A stretch of DNA of 64,000 nucleotides, taken from contig CAVOWW010000050.1 in assembly GCA_963700255.1 (NCBI GenBank), positions 62,001 to 126,000 on the forward strand. The letters are read 5' to 3'. The notes beneath the pieces are model-generated. The model ran no database searches, was not told where the DNA came from, and saw only the letters and a list, made by a program, of their open reading frames with translations. This document shows, in pieces, positions 34,601-42,953 of this stretch. Position numbers and translations under genes: made by a program. This DNA is from UBA10649 sp963700255 (GTDB taxonomy: Bacteria > Actinomycetota > Actinomycetes > S36-B12). Position 1 is the first letter of the stretch, and each line of letters begins with the position of its first letter.

Positions 34601-35244
34601 GCCCGTCGGGCGACCTCCGCCTGGCGGCCGAGCGGCTTCAGCTGGCGGCGCAGCTCGGCGGTGAGGTCCTGAAGCCGGTTGAGGTTGGCCTGCATGGCCT
34701 CGAGCTTGCGGAGCGCCTTCTCCTTGCGCTTGCGGTGCTTGAGGACCCCTGCCGCCTCCTCGATGATGTGGCGCCGGTCCTCCGGCGTGGCCTCGAGGAT
34801 CGCGGTCAGGCGGTTCTGCCCGACGATGACGTGCATCTCCCGGCCGATGCCGGAGTCACTGAGCAGCTCCTGGACGTCGAGCAGCCGGCAGGGCTCGCCG
34901 TTGATCGAGTACTCCGAGCCGCCGTTGCGGAACAGGGTGCGTGCGATCGTGACCTCGGTGTAGTCGATCGGCAGCGCGCCGTCGGAGTTGTCGATGGTCA
35001 GCGCGACCTCGGCTCGCCCCAGTGGGGCCCGGCCCGACGTGCCGGAGAAGATGACGTCCTCCATCTTGCCGCCGCGAAGCGACTTGGCGCCCTGCTCGCC
35101 CATGACCCAGGCGAGGGCGTCGACGACGTTGGACTTGCCCGACCCGTTGGGCCCGACCACGCACGTCACACCGGGCTCGAAGTGGAGGGTGGTGGCGGAA
35201 GCGAAGGACTTGAAGCCCTTGAGGGTCAGGTTCTTCAGATGCAC
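31681..35244 (-). CDS. smc: Chromosome segregation protein SMC
   Basis: ATPase of the condensin complex with ScpA and ScpB. 1187 residues: N-terminal head with Walker A GPNGSGKSN (31-39) and the Q-loop region, a coiled coil from about 165, a hinge near 500-660, the return coiled coil, and the C-terminal head with signature LLSGGERSLTAVAF (from 1089) and Walker B FYVLDEVEAALDD. The coiled coils are Ala/Arg/Glu-rich, which leaves a long open frame on the opposite strand that is not a gene. GTG start, nine bases after mutM. scpA and scpB are not in this window. Confidence 0.97.
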   Translation of the reverse strand: MHLKNLTLKGFKSFASATTLHFEPGVTCVVGPNGSGKSNVVDALAWVMGEQGAKSLRGGKMEDVIFSGTSGRAPLGRAEVALTIDNSDGALPIDYTEVTIARTLFRNGGSEYSINGEPCRLLDVQELLSDSGIGREMHVIVGQNRLTAILEATPEDRRHIIEEAAGVLKHRKRKEKALRKLEAMQANLNRLQDLTAELRRQLKPLGRQAEVARRAVVIQSEVRDARLRIMADDLLRLREALAAEVADETALRERQAEVDAKLAALLAQEAAAEEQAALDAPRLSTAQETWFALSGLRERFHGLVQLSAERVRHLQPEPEEEDSGRDPEQIEAEARALRAEEFDLGRKVEAARDALSHAEAGRMAAESAAAAEERRVAEAERAAADRREGLARLTGQVNAARSRLDTRGAEIARLAVQIAEARERGESAQQEFQRIEMDAAGLETGEVSLDAEHESAEESLAQADDALEQLRSREAAAERERTALAARGEALALGLQRKDAGARLVDATDRVSGVLGPLASLLRVDSGAQTAVAAALGDIADAVVVTGMDAAMQAVVLLKDEDAGRAALVVADAEAARPLRPHVRDAGRPLLDFVQCEAVLQPVVDHLLERWTLVADLQEAAELATHHPGLSFVTPEGDVLSQGVVHGGSASAPSLLEVQAAYDETMTALDSVTHELDRLRFDLAAARTQQSDAARRAEATLARLHESDARMAAVAEQLGQLGQVARSALAEADRLSQAQAAAQASLAADQDQLEGLQGRLAAASEQRDHEPAADNREHLAASASAARRHEVDARLSLRTSEERVAAISARAQQLERAAENERQARAAAVERRLRRAAELVVAQAVLQGARITLSRVDSSVASAGRERTAVERATKERDAHLATVRAALRELGAEADRLKDSVHRDEVARAEQRMRIEQVQDKVLEDFGVEADVLIAEYGPEQLVPPTPASPGDDVPVDEPQPYPFVRVEQEKRLKAAERDLALLGRVNPLALEEYSAMEERHNFLTEQLDDLKRTREDLLDIVKEVDARVLQVFTEAYEAVEREFEGIFARLFPGGEGRLVLTDPSDMLNTGVDVEARPPGKKIKRLSLLSGGERSLTAVAFLVALFKARPSPFYVLDEVEAALDDVNLGRLIDIIEELRSSSQLIVITHQKRTMEIADALYGVSMRGDGVTQVIGQRLRETEPVSA

Positions 35245-35253
35245 GACCGGACT

Positions 35254-36147
35254 CTACCTTTCGGCGACCGGGGCCCGTCGTGGGGCGCGCTGGCAGGCTG
35301 GGCAGAAGTAGGACGACCGGTTCATGAAGTGGATCCGCCGGATCGGGGTGCCGCAGCGGGGGCACGGGAGCCCCTCCTGCCCGTAAGCCGCCAGGCTCCT
35401 GTCGAAGTAGCCGCTCTCGCCGTTGACGTTCACGTAGAGGGCGTCGAAGCTGGTGCCGCCCTGGGCGAGCGCCTCCGTCATGACGGCCCGCACGGAGTCG
35501 AGCAGGCCCACCACCTGCGACGCCGTCAGCCGGCTGCCCGGCCGCCCTCCGTGGATGGCACTGCGCCACAGCGCCTCATCCGCGTAGATGTTGCCGATGC
35601 CCGAGGCGACGGTCTGGTCGAGCAGGATCCGCTTGATCTCGGACTGCCGGGCGCGGACCTTCCGGACGAAGGCCCGGTCGTCGAAGGCCGGATCCAGGGG
35701 GTCCCTGGCGATGTGCGCCACCGGGGCCGGCACCGCCCCGCCCGCGTCGTCGAGGACGAGGTCGGCCACCGCCAGGCCCCCGAAGGTGCGCTGGTCGACG
35801 AAGCGCAGCTCGGGGCCGGCATCCGCGAAGGTCACGCGCACCCGCAGGTGCTTCTCGTCCGGGGCCCCGGACGCGAGCATCAGCAGCTGTCCGCTCATCC
35901 CGAGGTGGCCCACGACCGCGCTGTCGGGGCTCAGCGCCCCGACCGACAGCGGCAGCCACAGGTACTTGCCTCGTCGGGACACGCAGGCGACGGTGCGGCC
36001 GCGAAGCCGGGTGACGAAGTCACCCGCACCAGCCGCGTGCCGGCGAACCGCCCGCGGGTGGCGGACCTCCACGTCGTCGACCGTCCGGCCGGCGACCCAT
36101 CGCTGGAGCCCGGCCCGGACCACTTCGACTTCGGGGAGCTCCGGCAT
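35254..36147 (-). CDS. mutM: Formamidopyrimidine-DNA glycosylase
   Basis: Excises 8-oxoguanine and formamidopyrimidines and nicks the DNA. The N-terminal catalytic helix begins PELPEVEVVRAGL (P2 nucleophile after Met removal, E3), a K is in RRGKYLWLPL, NIYADEALW holds the helix-two-turn-helix, and the C-terminal zinc finger has C262, C265, C282 and C285. 297 residues, slightly longer than typical. ATG start eight bases after rnc. The rnc-mutM-smc order is standard in actinobacteria. Confidence 0.96.
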   Translation of the reverse strand: MPELPEVEVVRAGLQRWVAGRTVDDVEVRHPRAVRRHAAGAGDFVTRLRGRTVACVSRRGKYLWLPLSVGALSPDSAVVGHLGMSGQLLMLASGAPDEKHLRVRVTFADAGPELRFVDQRTFGGLAVADLVLDDAGGAVPAPVAHIARDPLDPAFDDRAFVRKVRARQSEIKRILLDQTVASGIGNIYADEALWRSAIHGGRPGSRLTASQVVGLLDSVRAVMTEALAQGGTSFDALYVNVNGESGYFDRSLAAYGQEGLPCPRCGTPIRRIHFMNRSSYFCPACQRAPRRAPVAER

Positions 36148-36155
36148 GCGACGCG

Positions 36156-36866
36156 CTAGGCGGACGGGGCCTCGAGGGCCGGGTTGTCGCTCAGGATGCG
36201 GGCGTACGCGGTGGCCGCGGCTCGCTGCTCGGCCACCTTCTTGGACCGGCCGGCGCCCTCGCCGAGCACCTCCCCGCCGATGACGGCCCGGGCGGAGAAC
36301 TCCTTGGCATGGTCGGGCCCGACATCGGTCACGTGGTACTCGGGGACGCCGAGCCCCGCGGCCGCGGACACCTCCTGCAGCGACGTCTTCCAGTCCAGAC
36401 CCGCCCCGAGCTCAGCCGCCCGCTCGATCAGCGGGTCGAACAGCGCGTGGATCACGATACGGGCCATGTCGATGCCGGAATCGAGGAAGACCGCCCCGAA
36501 CACGGCCTCCATGGTGTCGGCGAGGATCGACGACTTGTCGCGGCCGCCCGTGGTCTCCTCGCCGCGTCCCAGGTAGAGGTACTCCCCCAGGTCCAGCGAG
36601 CGCGCCACGTCCGCGAGCGCGCTCGCGTTCACCACGGCCGCCCGCAGCTTGGCCAGCTGGCCCTCGGGCCAGTCCGGGTACTGCGAGTACAGCGTCTCGG
36701 TGACGACGATCCCCAGGACGGAGTCACCGAGGAACTCGAGCCGCTCGTTGGTGGGCAGGCCCCCGTTCTCGTACGCATACGACCGATGCGTGAGCGCCAG
36801 GGTCATGAGGTCGGGGTCGATGGTCAGCCGGAGCCTGTCCAGCAGGGGTCCCGTGTCGGTCCTCAT
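36156..36866 (-). CDS. rnc: Ribonuclease III
   Basis: Double-stranded RNA endonuclease that processes rRNA precursors and regulatory duplexes. Signature NERLEFLGDSVLG at 40-52, the second acidic site DTMEAVFGAVFLD, and a C-terminal dsRNA-binding domain from about 160 ending AEQRAAATAYARIL. 236 residues. ATG overlaps the stop of the upstream ACP-like gene as ATGA. Confidence 0.96.
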   Translation of the reverse strand: MRTDTGPLLDRLRLTIDPDLMTLALTHRSYAYENGGLPTNERLEFLGDSVLGIVVTETLYSQYPDWPEGQLAKLRAAVVNASALADVARSLDLGEYLYLGRGEETTGGRDKSSILADTMEAVFGAVFLDSGIDMARIVIHALFDPLIERAAELGAGLDWKTSLQEVSAAAGLGVPEYHVTDVGPDHAKEFSARAVIGGEVLGEGAGRSKKVAEQRAAATAYARILSDNPALEAPSA

Positions 36867-37153
36867 CCCGCCCCCTCCGCCCGTGGTCGTGCGACGGCCT
36901 GCACCGCCGCGACCAGGTCGGCCACGGTGCCGACCGCCTCGAGGTCCGTGTCGCCGAGGTGGCAGTCGAGACCCGACGCGGCTGCCACGTCCCTCACCGC
37001 GTCGCTGATGCAGACGGCGTCCGCGTTCGCCATGCCGAGCACCGTCAGGGGCGAGTCCTCGCGGAGCTGGCGCACGACATCGGGATCGAACACGACGGCC
37101 AGAGCGTCCTCCACGATCCCGGCCGCCGCACGACGGTCGATCCCGTCGGTCAT
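36863..37153 (-). CDS. Acyl-carrier-protein-like protein lacking the phosphopantetheine serine
   Basis: 96-residue protein with the size, four-helix hydrophobic pattern and genome position of an ACP, between plsX and rnc and overlapping both as ATGA. Around residues 37-50 the sequence is VLGMANADAVCISD; in genuine ACPs this place reads LGxDSL, with Ser carrying the 4'-phosphopantetheine arm. Here Asn43 stands at the serine position and Ala42 at the preceding Asp. It therefore probably cannot be modified and may act as a structural or regulatory ACP mimic, for example for PlsX. A true AcpP is presumably encoded elsewhere. ACP family assignment itself is moderately sure. Confidence 0.65.
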   Translation of the reverse strand: MTDGIDRRAAAGIVEDALAVVFDPDVVRQLREDSPLTVLGMANADAVCISDAVRDVAAASGLDCHLGDTDLEAVGTVADLVAAVQAVARPRAEGAG

Positions 37154-38142
37154 GAGCGCACCACGGTCGCGAGTGCCGCCTGGGTGGCGGGTACGAGGTT
37201 CATCCGTGCGGCCCGGTCGGCCAGGCGCACGCAGGCGATGATCTCCTCGGGCGTGCCGGCGCCGTGGCCCACCACGGTGACGCCGTTGACCCCGAGCAGC
37301 ATCCCGCCGGCGAAGTCCGACGTGGCCGTGTCGCGCACGACCGCGCGGGCCGGCTCGGCATCCCCGTAGGCGGCGCCCATGCGATGGGCGGCCCAGCGCA
37401 CGGCACCCTCGATGCCCTTCAGGAGCACGTTGCCGGTGAAGCCATCGGTGACGATCACCTGGGCGCGCTGGCCCAGGGCCACGTCGTGCCCCTCGACGGC
37501 GCCGGCGTAGGCGACCCCGGAGCCCGGCAGCGACTCGCGGAGCAGGTCGTGGGTCGACTTGCGCAGGCGGTCGCCCTTGCCCTCCTCGCTGCCGATGCTC
37601 AGCAGTCCCACCACCGGGTCGACGACGCCGAGGGCACGGGCGTACGCCCACCCCGCGAGCGCGAACTGGCGCAGCACGTCCGGAGTGGCATCGGGGGCGG
37701 CGCCGGCGTCGACGAGGACGACCGGGCCGGCCAGGGCGGGGACGACGACCGCGAGGGCCGGACGGGACATTCCCGGGATGCGGCCGAGCCCGAGGACGGC
37801 TGCCGCGACGGCAGCGCCGGTGTGGCCCACGGAGACCCACGCGTCGGCGAGCCCGCCGGACACGAGGCCGACAGCCACGGAGACGGTCACATCATCATGG
37901 GCCCGCAGGGTGGACAGCGGGTTGCCGGTCATGGGTGCGCCGCGACCGGCGTCGACGATGCGGACGGCGTCCACCGGGCACCCGCGCTCGGCGAGCAGGG
38001 CTCGCGCCAGGTCGGCCGGCCCCACGACGATCAGGTCGATCGGGTCGCCGGACGCGTCAGCCGCGCACAGTCTGGCGATCGCGTCCGCGACCACGCCCGG
38101 TGCCCCGTCGCCGCCGAGCAGGTCGAGGGCGACAGTCGCCAA
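37150..38142 (-). CDS. plsX: Phosphate acyltransferase PlsX
   Basis: Converts acyl-ACP and phosphate to acyl phosphate, the first step of phosphatidic acid synthesis with PlsY. 330 residues with VALDLLGGDGAP, TGNPLSTLRAHDD, SVGHTGAAVAAA and VTDGFTGNVLLKGIEGA. Starts at TTG 38142, three bases after the rpmF stop; no ATG or GTG is available before the conserved N terminus, so the rare start seems real. Overlaps the ACP-like gene. Confidence 0.95.
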   Translation of the reverse strand: MATVALDLLGGDGAPGVVADAIARLCAADASGDPIDLIVVGPADLARALLAERGCPVDAVRIVDAGRGAPMTGNPLSTLRAHDDVTVSVAVGLVSGGLADAWVSVGHTGAAVAAAVLGLGRIPGMSRPALAVVVPALAGPVVLVDAGAAPDATPDVLRQFALAGWAYARALGVVDPVVGLLSIGSEEGKGDRLRKSTHDLLRESLPGSGVAYAGAVEGHDVALGQRAQVIVTDGFTGNVLLKGIEGAVRWAAHRMGAAYGDAEPARAVVRDTATSDFAGGMLLGVNGVTVVGHGAGTPEEIIACVRLADRAARMNLVPATQAALATVVRS

Positions 38143-38145
38143 TTG

Positions 38146-38319
38146 CTAGACGTCCAGGACGCGACGCTTGGCGTAGGTGCCGCAGGTCGGGCACGCCGTG
38201 TGCGCGATGTGCTTCTCCTTGCACCGGGCGCACGCCACCAGAGTCGGCACGATGGCCTTCCACTGCGAACGGCGGTGACGGGTGTTGGAACGGGACGTCT
38301 TCCGCTTCGGAACGGGCAC
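38146..38319 (-). CDS. rpmF: Large ribosomal subunit protein bL32, zinc-binding form
   Basis: 57-residue protein starting (GTG)PVPKRKTSRSNTRHRRSQWK. Two Cys pairs, C30/C33 and C43/C46, form a zinc ribbon, so this is the zinc-containing paralogue type. Ribosome binding site AAGGAAG lies four bases before the GTG. Lies between DUF177 and plsX in the widely conserved DUF177-rpmF-plsX order, linking ribosome and lipid synthesis. Confidence 0.96.
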   Translation of the reverse strand: MPVPKRKTSRSNTRHRRSQWKAIVPTLVACARCKEKHIAHTACPTCGTYAKRRVLDV

Positions 38320-38368
38320 GGTACTTCCTTCGGTCTGGGCGTCTCGCGGAGCGAGGGTCGCTACGTGG

Positions 38369-38938
38369 TTACTGAACGTCCGGGTCGGTGAGTGCGGCCA
38401 GGGCCGCCCACCGGGGATCGGTCGTCTCGTGCATGTGCTGCGGATCGTCCTCCAGCCGTGCCCCGCACTGGGGGCACAGGCCGAGGCAGTCCTCGCTGCA
38501 CAGCGGGGCGAGTGGCAGGTCGAGCACCACCGCGTCCCGCAGCACCGGCTCCAGGTCGATCAGGTCGTCCTGGAGTACCGGCAGTGGATCCTCGGACTCG
38601 TCCTCCTCCTCGACGATCGCGCCACGGGCGTCGGTCGACGGGTATCGGAACAGCTCGGTGAGGTCGATCTCCTCGTGCCAGTCGAAGGCCTCCAGGCAGC
38701 GCGAGCACTCCGCACCAACCTGCAGGTCCGCCGATCCGGACACCAGGACGCCCTCGAGAACGGACTCCAACCGCAGATCCAGGTCGATTGGCGTTCCCTC
38801 GGGCACCCGAGCCATCGCGACGCCAAGGCCAGCCGGGGCCGGAACGCTTCGGGTCACGGTGACCATCGACCCGGCCCTGCGCTGCAGGATGGTTCGCACG
38901 TCGATGACGAGCGGATCCTTCGGGTCGAGGCCGGTCAC
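38369..38938 (-). CDS. DUF177 (YceD) family protein
   Basis: 189-residue cytoplasmic protein of the YceD family, encoded directly before rpmF in most bacteria and in plants needed for 23S rRNA accumulation; its exact role here is unknown. Two cysteine pairs are present, CSRC in the middle and C-x3-CLGLCPQCG near the C terminus, which suggests metal binding. GTG start at 38938 with GGAGGG close upstream. Separated from rpmF by 49 bp. Confidence 0.88.
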   Translation of the reverse strand: MTGLDPKDPLVIDVRTILQRRAGSMVTVTRSVPAPAGLGVAMARVPEGTPIDLDLRLESVLEGVLVSGSADLQVGAECSRCLEAFDWHEEIDLTELFRYPSTDARGAIVEEEDESEDPLPVLQDDLIDLEPVLRDAVVLDLPLAPLCSEDCLGLCPQCGARLEDDPQHMHETTDPRWAALAALTDPDVQ

Positions 38939-38970
38939 TGGGACCCTCCACTTTCGGCACGGCTAACCGT

Positions 38971-38986
38971 GGCCTCGCTAGAGGCC
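38971..38986. terminator. Small perfect hairpin between sepIVA-like gene and DUF177
   Basis: GGCCTC and GAGGCC form a perfect 6-bp stem with a 4-base loop in the 134-bp gap. On the minus strand it lies about 85 bases after the SepIVA-like gene and 33 bases before DUF177. It could end the coaD-sepIVA transcript or sit in the DUF177 leader; too short to be sure. Confidence 0.3.
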
Positions 38987-39072
38987 TCGCGCGAAAGGGT
39001 ACCCTGCGGCGTTCGGAATGGCCTAAACGGCCGTCGCACCCCGCCGAGCGGCCAGAGTGCGGGGGGAGCGTG

Positions 39073-39612
39073 CTACCTGCGGTCGTCGAAGTCGCCGGGC
39101 ACGTCCATGAAGCCGGTGTCGAGGGACTCGTCGTACACAGCCTCGGCGGCAGGCGCCAGCTCCTGGTACATCTGGCTGCGGAGGCGCTCCCGGCCCCGGT
39201 CGACCGTCTGCAGCGTCTTCTGCAGGGTGATCTCGAAGGTCGCCAGCTTGGCGTCGATGTAGTCGTCGGTCTCCTTGCGCATCCGCGCCGTGTCCGCGGC
39301 AGTCTGCCGGGTCAGCGCGTCCGCCTCGTCGACGGCGGCGAGGTACACCTCGTGCTCGGACACGAGCCGGTCGGACTCGGTGCGGGCCCGGTCGAGGATG
39401 CGGTCGGCCTCACGGCGTCCGTCCTGGACCACGGCCTCACGGTCGGCGAGCAGCTCGTCCGCCCGCTGGACCGACTCCGGCAGGAGCTGGCGGATCTCCG
39501 AGATGAGGTCCAGCACCTGCGCCCGGTTGACGAGGCAGGACGCCGAGAGCGGCATCGCCTTCGCGTCCTCGATGAGGACGGCGAGTTCGTCGAGTCGTTC
39601 CTGAACGTCCAC
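39073..39612 (-). CDS. DivIVA-like coiled-coil protein, SepIVA type
   Basis: 179-residue, highly charged protein predicted to be mostly coiled coil (LDELAVLIEDAKAMPLSASC then long Arg/Glu/Ala helices). It contains no enzyme motif or membrane segment. In mycobacteria the DivIVA-like septation protein SepIVA is encoded next to coaD and rsmD; the same context, length class and N-terminal pattern (MPLSASCLVNR) indicate an orthologue acting in cell division or envelope growth. GTG start with AAGGAG upstream, 22 bp after coaD. Confidence 0.75.
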   Translation of the reverse strand: MDVQERLDELAVLIEDAKAMPLSASCLVNRAQVLDLISEIRQLLPESVQRADELLADREAVVQDGRREADRILDRARTESDRLVSEHEVYLAAVDEADALTRQTAADTARMRKETDDYIDAKLATFEITLQKTLQTVDRGRERLRSQMYQELAPAAEAVYDESLDTGFMDVPGDFDDRR

Positions 39613-39634
39613 GAAGGCTCCTTGACGCGGCGGG

Positions 39635-40129
39635 CTAGGGCTGTTGCCCCATTGTGTCCGAGAGTTTGGCGCGCAGCCGCATCAACACGGCGTCAGGAAC
39701 CAATCCCTCCACGTCGCCGCCGAACTTGGCGACCTCCTTGACCAGGCTGGACGACAGGAAGCTGTACAGCGGGTTCGTGGTGATGAACACGGTCTCCACG
39801 CCCGCAAGGCGGTAGTTCATCTGCGCCATCTGCAGCTCGTAGTCGAAGTCACTGACGGCTCGCAGGCCCTTCACGATCGCGGTGATGCCGTACTCGGCGC
39901 AGTAGTCGACGAGCAGCCCGTGGAAGGAGTCGACCCGGATGTTCGGGTACGGCGCGACCACCTCGCGCAGCATGTCGATGCGCTCGTCGATCGTGAACAG
40001 GCCCGCCTTGGTGTGGTTGATCAGCACGGCGACGACCACCTCGTCCGCCATGGCCGCGGCCCGGGCGAACACGTCGAGGTGCCCGTTCGTGACCGGGTCG
40101 AAGGATCCCGGGCAGACGGCAGTGCGCAT
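39635..40129 (-). CDS. coaD: Phosphopantetheine adenylyltransferase
   Basis: Penultimate step of coenzyme A synthesis: 4'-phosphopantetheine plus ATP to dephospho-CoA. 164 residues. The nucleotidyltransferase motif is T14-N-G-H17 in PGSFDPVTNGHLDV; VKGLRAVSDFDYELQMAQMN and the SFLSSSLVKEVA motif near the C terminus are also typical. ATG overlaps the rsmD stop as ATGA. Confidence 0.96.
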   Translation of the reverse strand: MRTAVCPGSFDPVTNGHLDVFARAAAMADEVVVAVLINHTKAGLFTIDERIDMLREVVAPYPNIRVDSFHGLLVDYCAEYGITAIVKGLRAVSDFDYELQMAQMNYRLAGVETVFITTNPLYSFLSSSLVKEVAKFGGDVEGLVPDAVLMRLRAKLSDTMGQQP

Positions 40130-40731
40130 CAGACCCCCTCCTCGCCGTGCTCGTCGACGGACGCAACTCGACCGTACCAAAGCACGGTGTCCCCGTACGG
40201 GCGTCGGCGCGGCTCCGGCCACTCCGCCGGGAAGGGGCTGCCCGGATCCCGCGCCGGTCGCTCGACCACGACCACGGCATCGCCCGCGATCCAGCCCGAC
40301 TCGTGGAGGCGGCCGAGCAGCGCGGCCATGTCCGCTGCGGGCCAGTCGTAGGGGGGGTCGGCGAAGACCAGTCGGGCAGCCGGCTGCGGGGCGGGCAGCG
40401 CCGCCAGCTGGAGCGCATCGCGGATGACGACCTCCGCGCCCGGGCATCCGACCGCGGCCACGTTCGCGACGAGGGTGCGGGCCGCCGGCCGGGAGCGCTC
40501 GACGAGGTGGGCCCGCAGCGCACCACGGCTCAGCGCCTCCAGTCCCAGCGCCCCGGTGCCGGCGAACAGGTCGAGCACCGGCACCTGGGACCAGGCGATG
40601 CCCTGAGCCGCCCACTCGCTCTCCAGCGCCGAGAAGAGCGCCTCGCGCACGCGATCGGACGTCGGCCGCGTCCCCGAGGCCGGCACGCCCAATCGGCGTC
40701 CACGGGCGGTGCCCGCGATGATGCGGGTCAT
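40129..40731 (-). CDS. rsmD: 16S rRNA (guanine(966)-N2)-methyltransferase RsmD
   Basis: SAM-dependent methyltransferase of the small subunit. N terminus MTRIIAGTARGRRL, the SAM site VLDLFAGTGALGLEALSRGA, and the catalytic DPPY box FADPPYDW. 200 residues. The ATG overlaps the recG stop and its stop overlaps coaD, a fully chained recG-rsmD-coaD set. The frame upstream is open but overlaps recG and is a shadow. Confidence 0.95.
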   Translation of the reverse strand: MTRIIAGTARGRRLGVPASGTRPTSDRVREALFSALESEWAAQGIAWSQVPVLDLFAGTGALGLEALSRGALRAHLVERSRPAARTLVANVAAVGCPGAEVVIRDALQLAALPAPQPAARLVFADPPYDWPAADMAALLGRLHESGWIAGDAVVVVERPARDPGSPFPAEWPEPRRRPYGDTVLWYGRVASVDEHGEEGV

Positions 40732-42953
40732 CCCTTCTCCAGGAACTCGGCCTGCTGCGCATCCACCATGCCGGCAACCGCGGCCGCCAGCCGGGGATGG
40801 CCGGTCAGCGCGGGATCCTCGGCCACGAGGGACGTGGCGGCCGTCCTCGCCGCGGCGATGATGTCGCCGTGCCTGGCCACCTCGAGCAGTCGCAGCGAGC
40901 TTCGGACGCCCGACTGCGAGCTGCCGAGCACGTCTCCCTCGCGCCGCAGCCGCAGGTCGAGCTCGGACAGCTCGAAGCCGTCGGTGGTGGCTGCGACCGC
41001 GGCGAGGCGCTCCCGGGCGGGCGAGCCCTCCTCCGCCGTGGTCACGAGCAGGCACAGCGAGGGCAGCCCGCCGCGGCCGACGCGGCCGCGCAGCTGGTGG
41101 AGCTGCGAGATGCCGAACCGGTCGGCGTCCATGACCACCATCATCGTGGCCTGGGGCACGTCGACGCCGACCTCGATCACCGTCGTCGAGACGAGGACGT
41201 CGATCCCGTCCGCCGAGCCCGTGTCGGAGAAGCGCCGCATGGCGTCCTCCTTCTCGTCCGGGCCCATGCGCCCGTGCAGGACCCCGACCCGCAGCCCGGC
41301 CAGCTCACCCTCGCTCAGCGTCCGGGCAAGGTCGAGCACGGATGACCCCGGCACCCCGCCTTCACCGGCCGGCCGTTCCTCATCGTCATCGCCCAGGACC
41401 TCGGACTCCGGCGCCGCCGGGTCTCCCCCGATCCGTGGGCAGACGACGAACACCCGGGAGCCCGTGCCGGCCTCCTCGCGGACGCGGGCCCACGCCCTGG
41501 CCAGGAGCCGGGGCTGCTCGACGCCCACGACGTGGGTGGCGATCGGCAGCCGTCCCGAGGGCAGCTCGGAGAGGACGGACACGTCGACGTCGCCGAAGAC
41601 CGTCATCGCGACGGTGCGCGGGATGGGCGTGGCCGTCATGACGAGGACATGCGGCCGCGACCCATCGAGGGACTTCGCCGCCAGGGCTGCCCTCTGCTCC
41701 ACCCCGAAGCGGTGCTGCTCGTCGACGACGACGAGCCCGAGATCGCCGAAGGTGACGGTGTCCTCCAGCAGCGCGTGCGTGCCGATGACGATGCCCGCCT
41801 CGCCGGTGACCACGTCGAGGAGCTCGCGGCGGCGGGTGGCGACGCGCTGGGATCCCGTCACCAGTGCCACGCGGGTCGCCGCGTCGGCTGCGCCGAACCG
41901 GCCCGCCTCGGCCAGCGGCCCGAGCATGGCGGTGATGGACCGATGGTGCTGGGCCGCCAGCACCTCCGTGGGGGCCAGCAGCGCTGCCTGCCCACCGGCG
42001 TCGACGACCCGGAGCATGGCGCGCAGCGCCACCACGGTCTTGCCGCTGCCGACGTCGCCCTGCAGCAGCCGGTGCATCGGGTGGTCACGTTCCATGTCGG
42101 CGTCGATCTGGGCGCCGACCTCGCGCTGGCCCGCCGTCAGGTCGAAGGGCAGGCGCGCGTCGAAGGCGTCCCGGATCGGGGTGCGCTCGGGGACGCGACG
42201 GTGGGCCGGCAGTGCGGCCGCCTCCGCGCGACGCTGGGCCAGCAGCACCTGCAGGACGAACGCCTCCTCGAACCGCAGTCGCTCCACCGCGGCCTCGATG
42301 TCGTCACGGCTCGCCGGCCGGTGGATCGCCCGCAGGGCGGCACTGAGCGGAATGAGGTCGCGCTCGGCACGCAGGTCGTCGGGGAGGGGGTCCGGGAGCT
42401 CGTCGAGCTGGTCGAGCACCACGTCCACGGCCTTGCGCACCTGCCAGGAGGCCACCGCCTTGCTGGCCGGGTAGATCGGGATGAGGGCACCGGCGAAGGC
42501 GAGCACGGCCAGCGGGTCGTCGTCGACGCCGTCCGGCAGCAGCTCGAACTCGGGGTGCGCCAGCTGCCACTTGCCGTTGAACCGGCTGAGCTGCCCGGCG
42601 AACAGGCCCCGCCGACCGACGGTCAGCTGCCGCTCGCGCCATTGCTGGTTGAAGAACGTGAGCGACATCGAGGACTGACCGTCGCTGATCACCGCCTCCA
42701 GGATGGAGCCGCGACGCTGCCGCATGGGTCGCACCGTGACCTGGGTCACCTCCGCCACGACGGTGACCTGCTCGCCTTCGCGCAGCGTCGACAGGTCGGT
42801 CAGCTCACCACGCGTCGCGTAGCGCCGCGGGTAGTGCCGCAGGAGGTCCTCGACGGTCAGCAGGCCCAGTCCCTTGCGCAGCGCATCGGCCGACTTGCCG
42901 CCGAGCAGGTGGGAGAGCTTGCTCCCCAGGAAGCCGTCGGACGTCGCGCTCAC
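40728..42953 (-). CDS. recG: ATP-dependent DNA helicase RecG
   Basis: Branch migration helicase that regresses stalled forks. The 741-residue protein has an N-terminal wedge/OB domain (about 55-150), Walker A LQGDVGSGKTVVALRAM, the DEQH box VVVDEQHRFGVEQR, TATPIPRT, and the C-terminal motor with QLRGRVGRGG, ending in the RecG-specific region LRLRREGDVLGSSQSG. GTG start at 42953 overlaps the stop of the DAK2 gene as GTGA. Confidence 0.95.
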   Translation of the reverse strand: MSATSDGFLGSKLSHLLGGKSADALRKGLGLLTVEDLLRHYPRRYATRGELTDLSTLREGEQVTVVAEVTQVTVRPMRQRRGSILEAVISDGQSSMSLTFFNQQWRERQLTVGRRGLFAGQLSRFNGKWQLAHPEFELLPDGVDDDPLAVLAFAGALIPIYPASKAVASWQVRKAVDVVLDQLDELPDPLPDDLRAERDLIPLSAALRAIHRPASRDDIEAAVERLRFEEAFVLQVLLAQRRAEAAALPAHRRVPERTPIRDAFDARLPFDLTAGQREVGAQIDADMERDHPMHRLLQGDVGSGKTVVALRAMLRVVDAGGQAALLAPTEVLAAQHHRSITAMLGPLAEAGRFGAADAATRVALVTGSQRVATRRRELLDVVTGEAGIVIGTHALLEDTVTFGDLGLVVVDEQHRFGVEQRAALAAKSLDGSRPHVLVMTATPIPRTVAMTVFGDVDVSVLSELPSGRLPIATHVVGVEQPRLLARAWARVREEAGTGSRVFVVCPRIGGDPAAPESEVLGDDDEERPAGEGGVPGSSVLDLARTLSEGELAGLRVGVLHGRMGPDEKEDAMRRFSDTGSADGIDVLVSTTVIEVGVDVPQATMMVVMDADRFGISQLHQLRGRVGRGGLPSLCLLVTTAEEGSPARERLAAVAATTDGFELSELDLRLRREGDVLGSSQSGVRSSLRLLEVARHGDIIAAARTAATSLVAEDPALTGHPRLAAAVAGMVDAQQAEFLEKG

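Noticed and set aside
32239..36159. Open frame of about 1300 codons on the plus strand across smc and mutM, and similar long antisense frames elsewhere
   Set aside because: They oppose genes with complete, recognisable domains, are Arg/Gly/Ala-rich in the manner of high-GC frame shadows and lack ribosome binding sites or family motifs.
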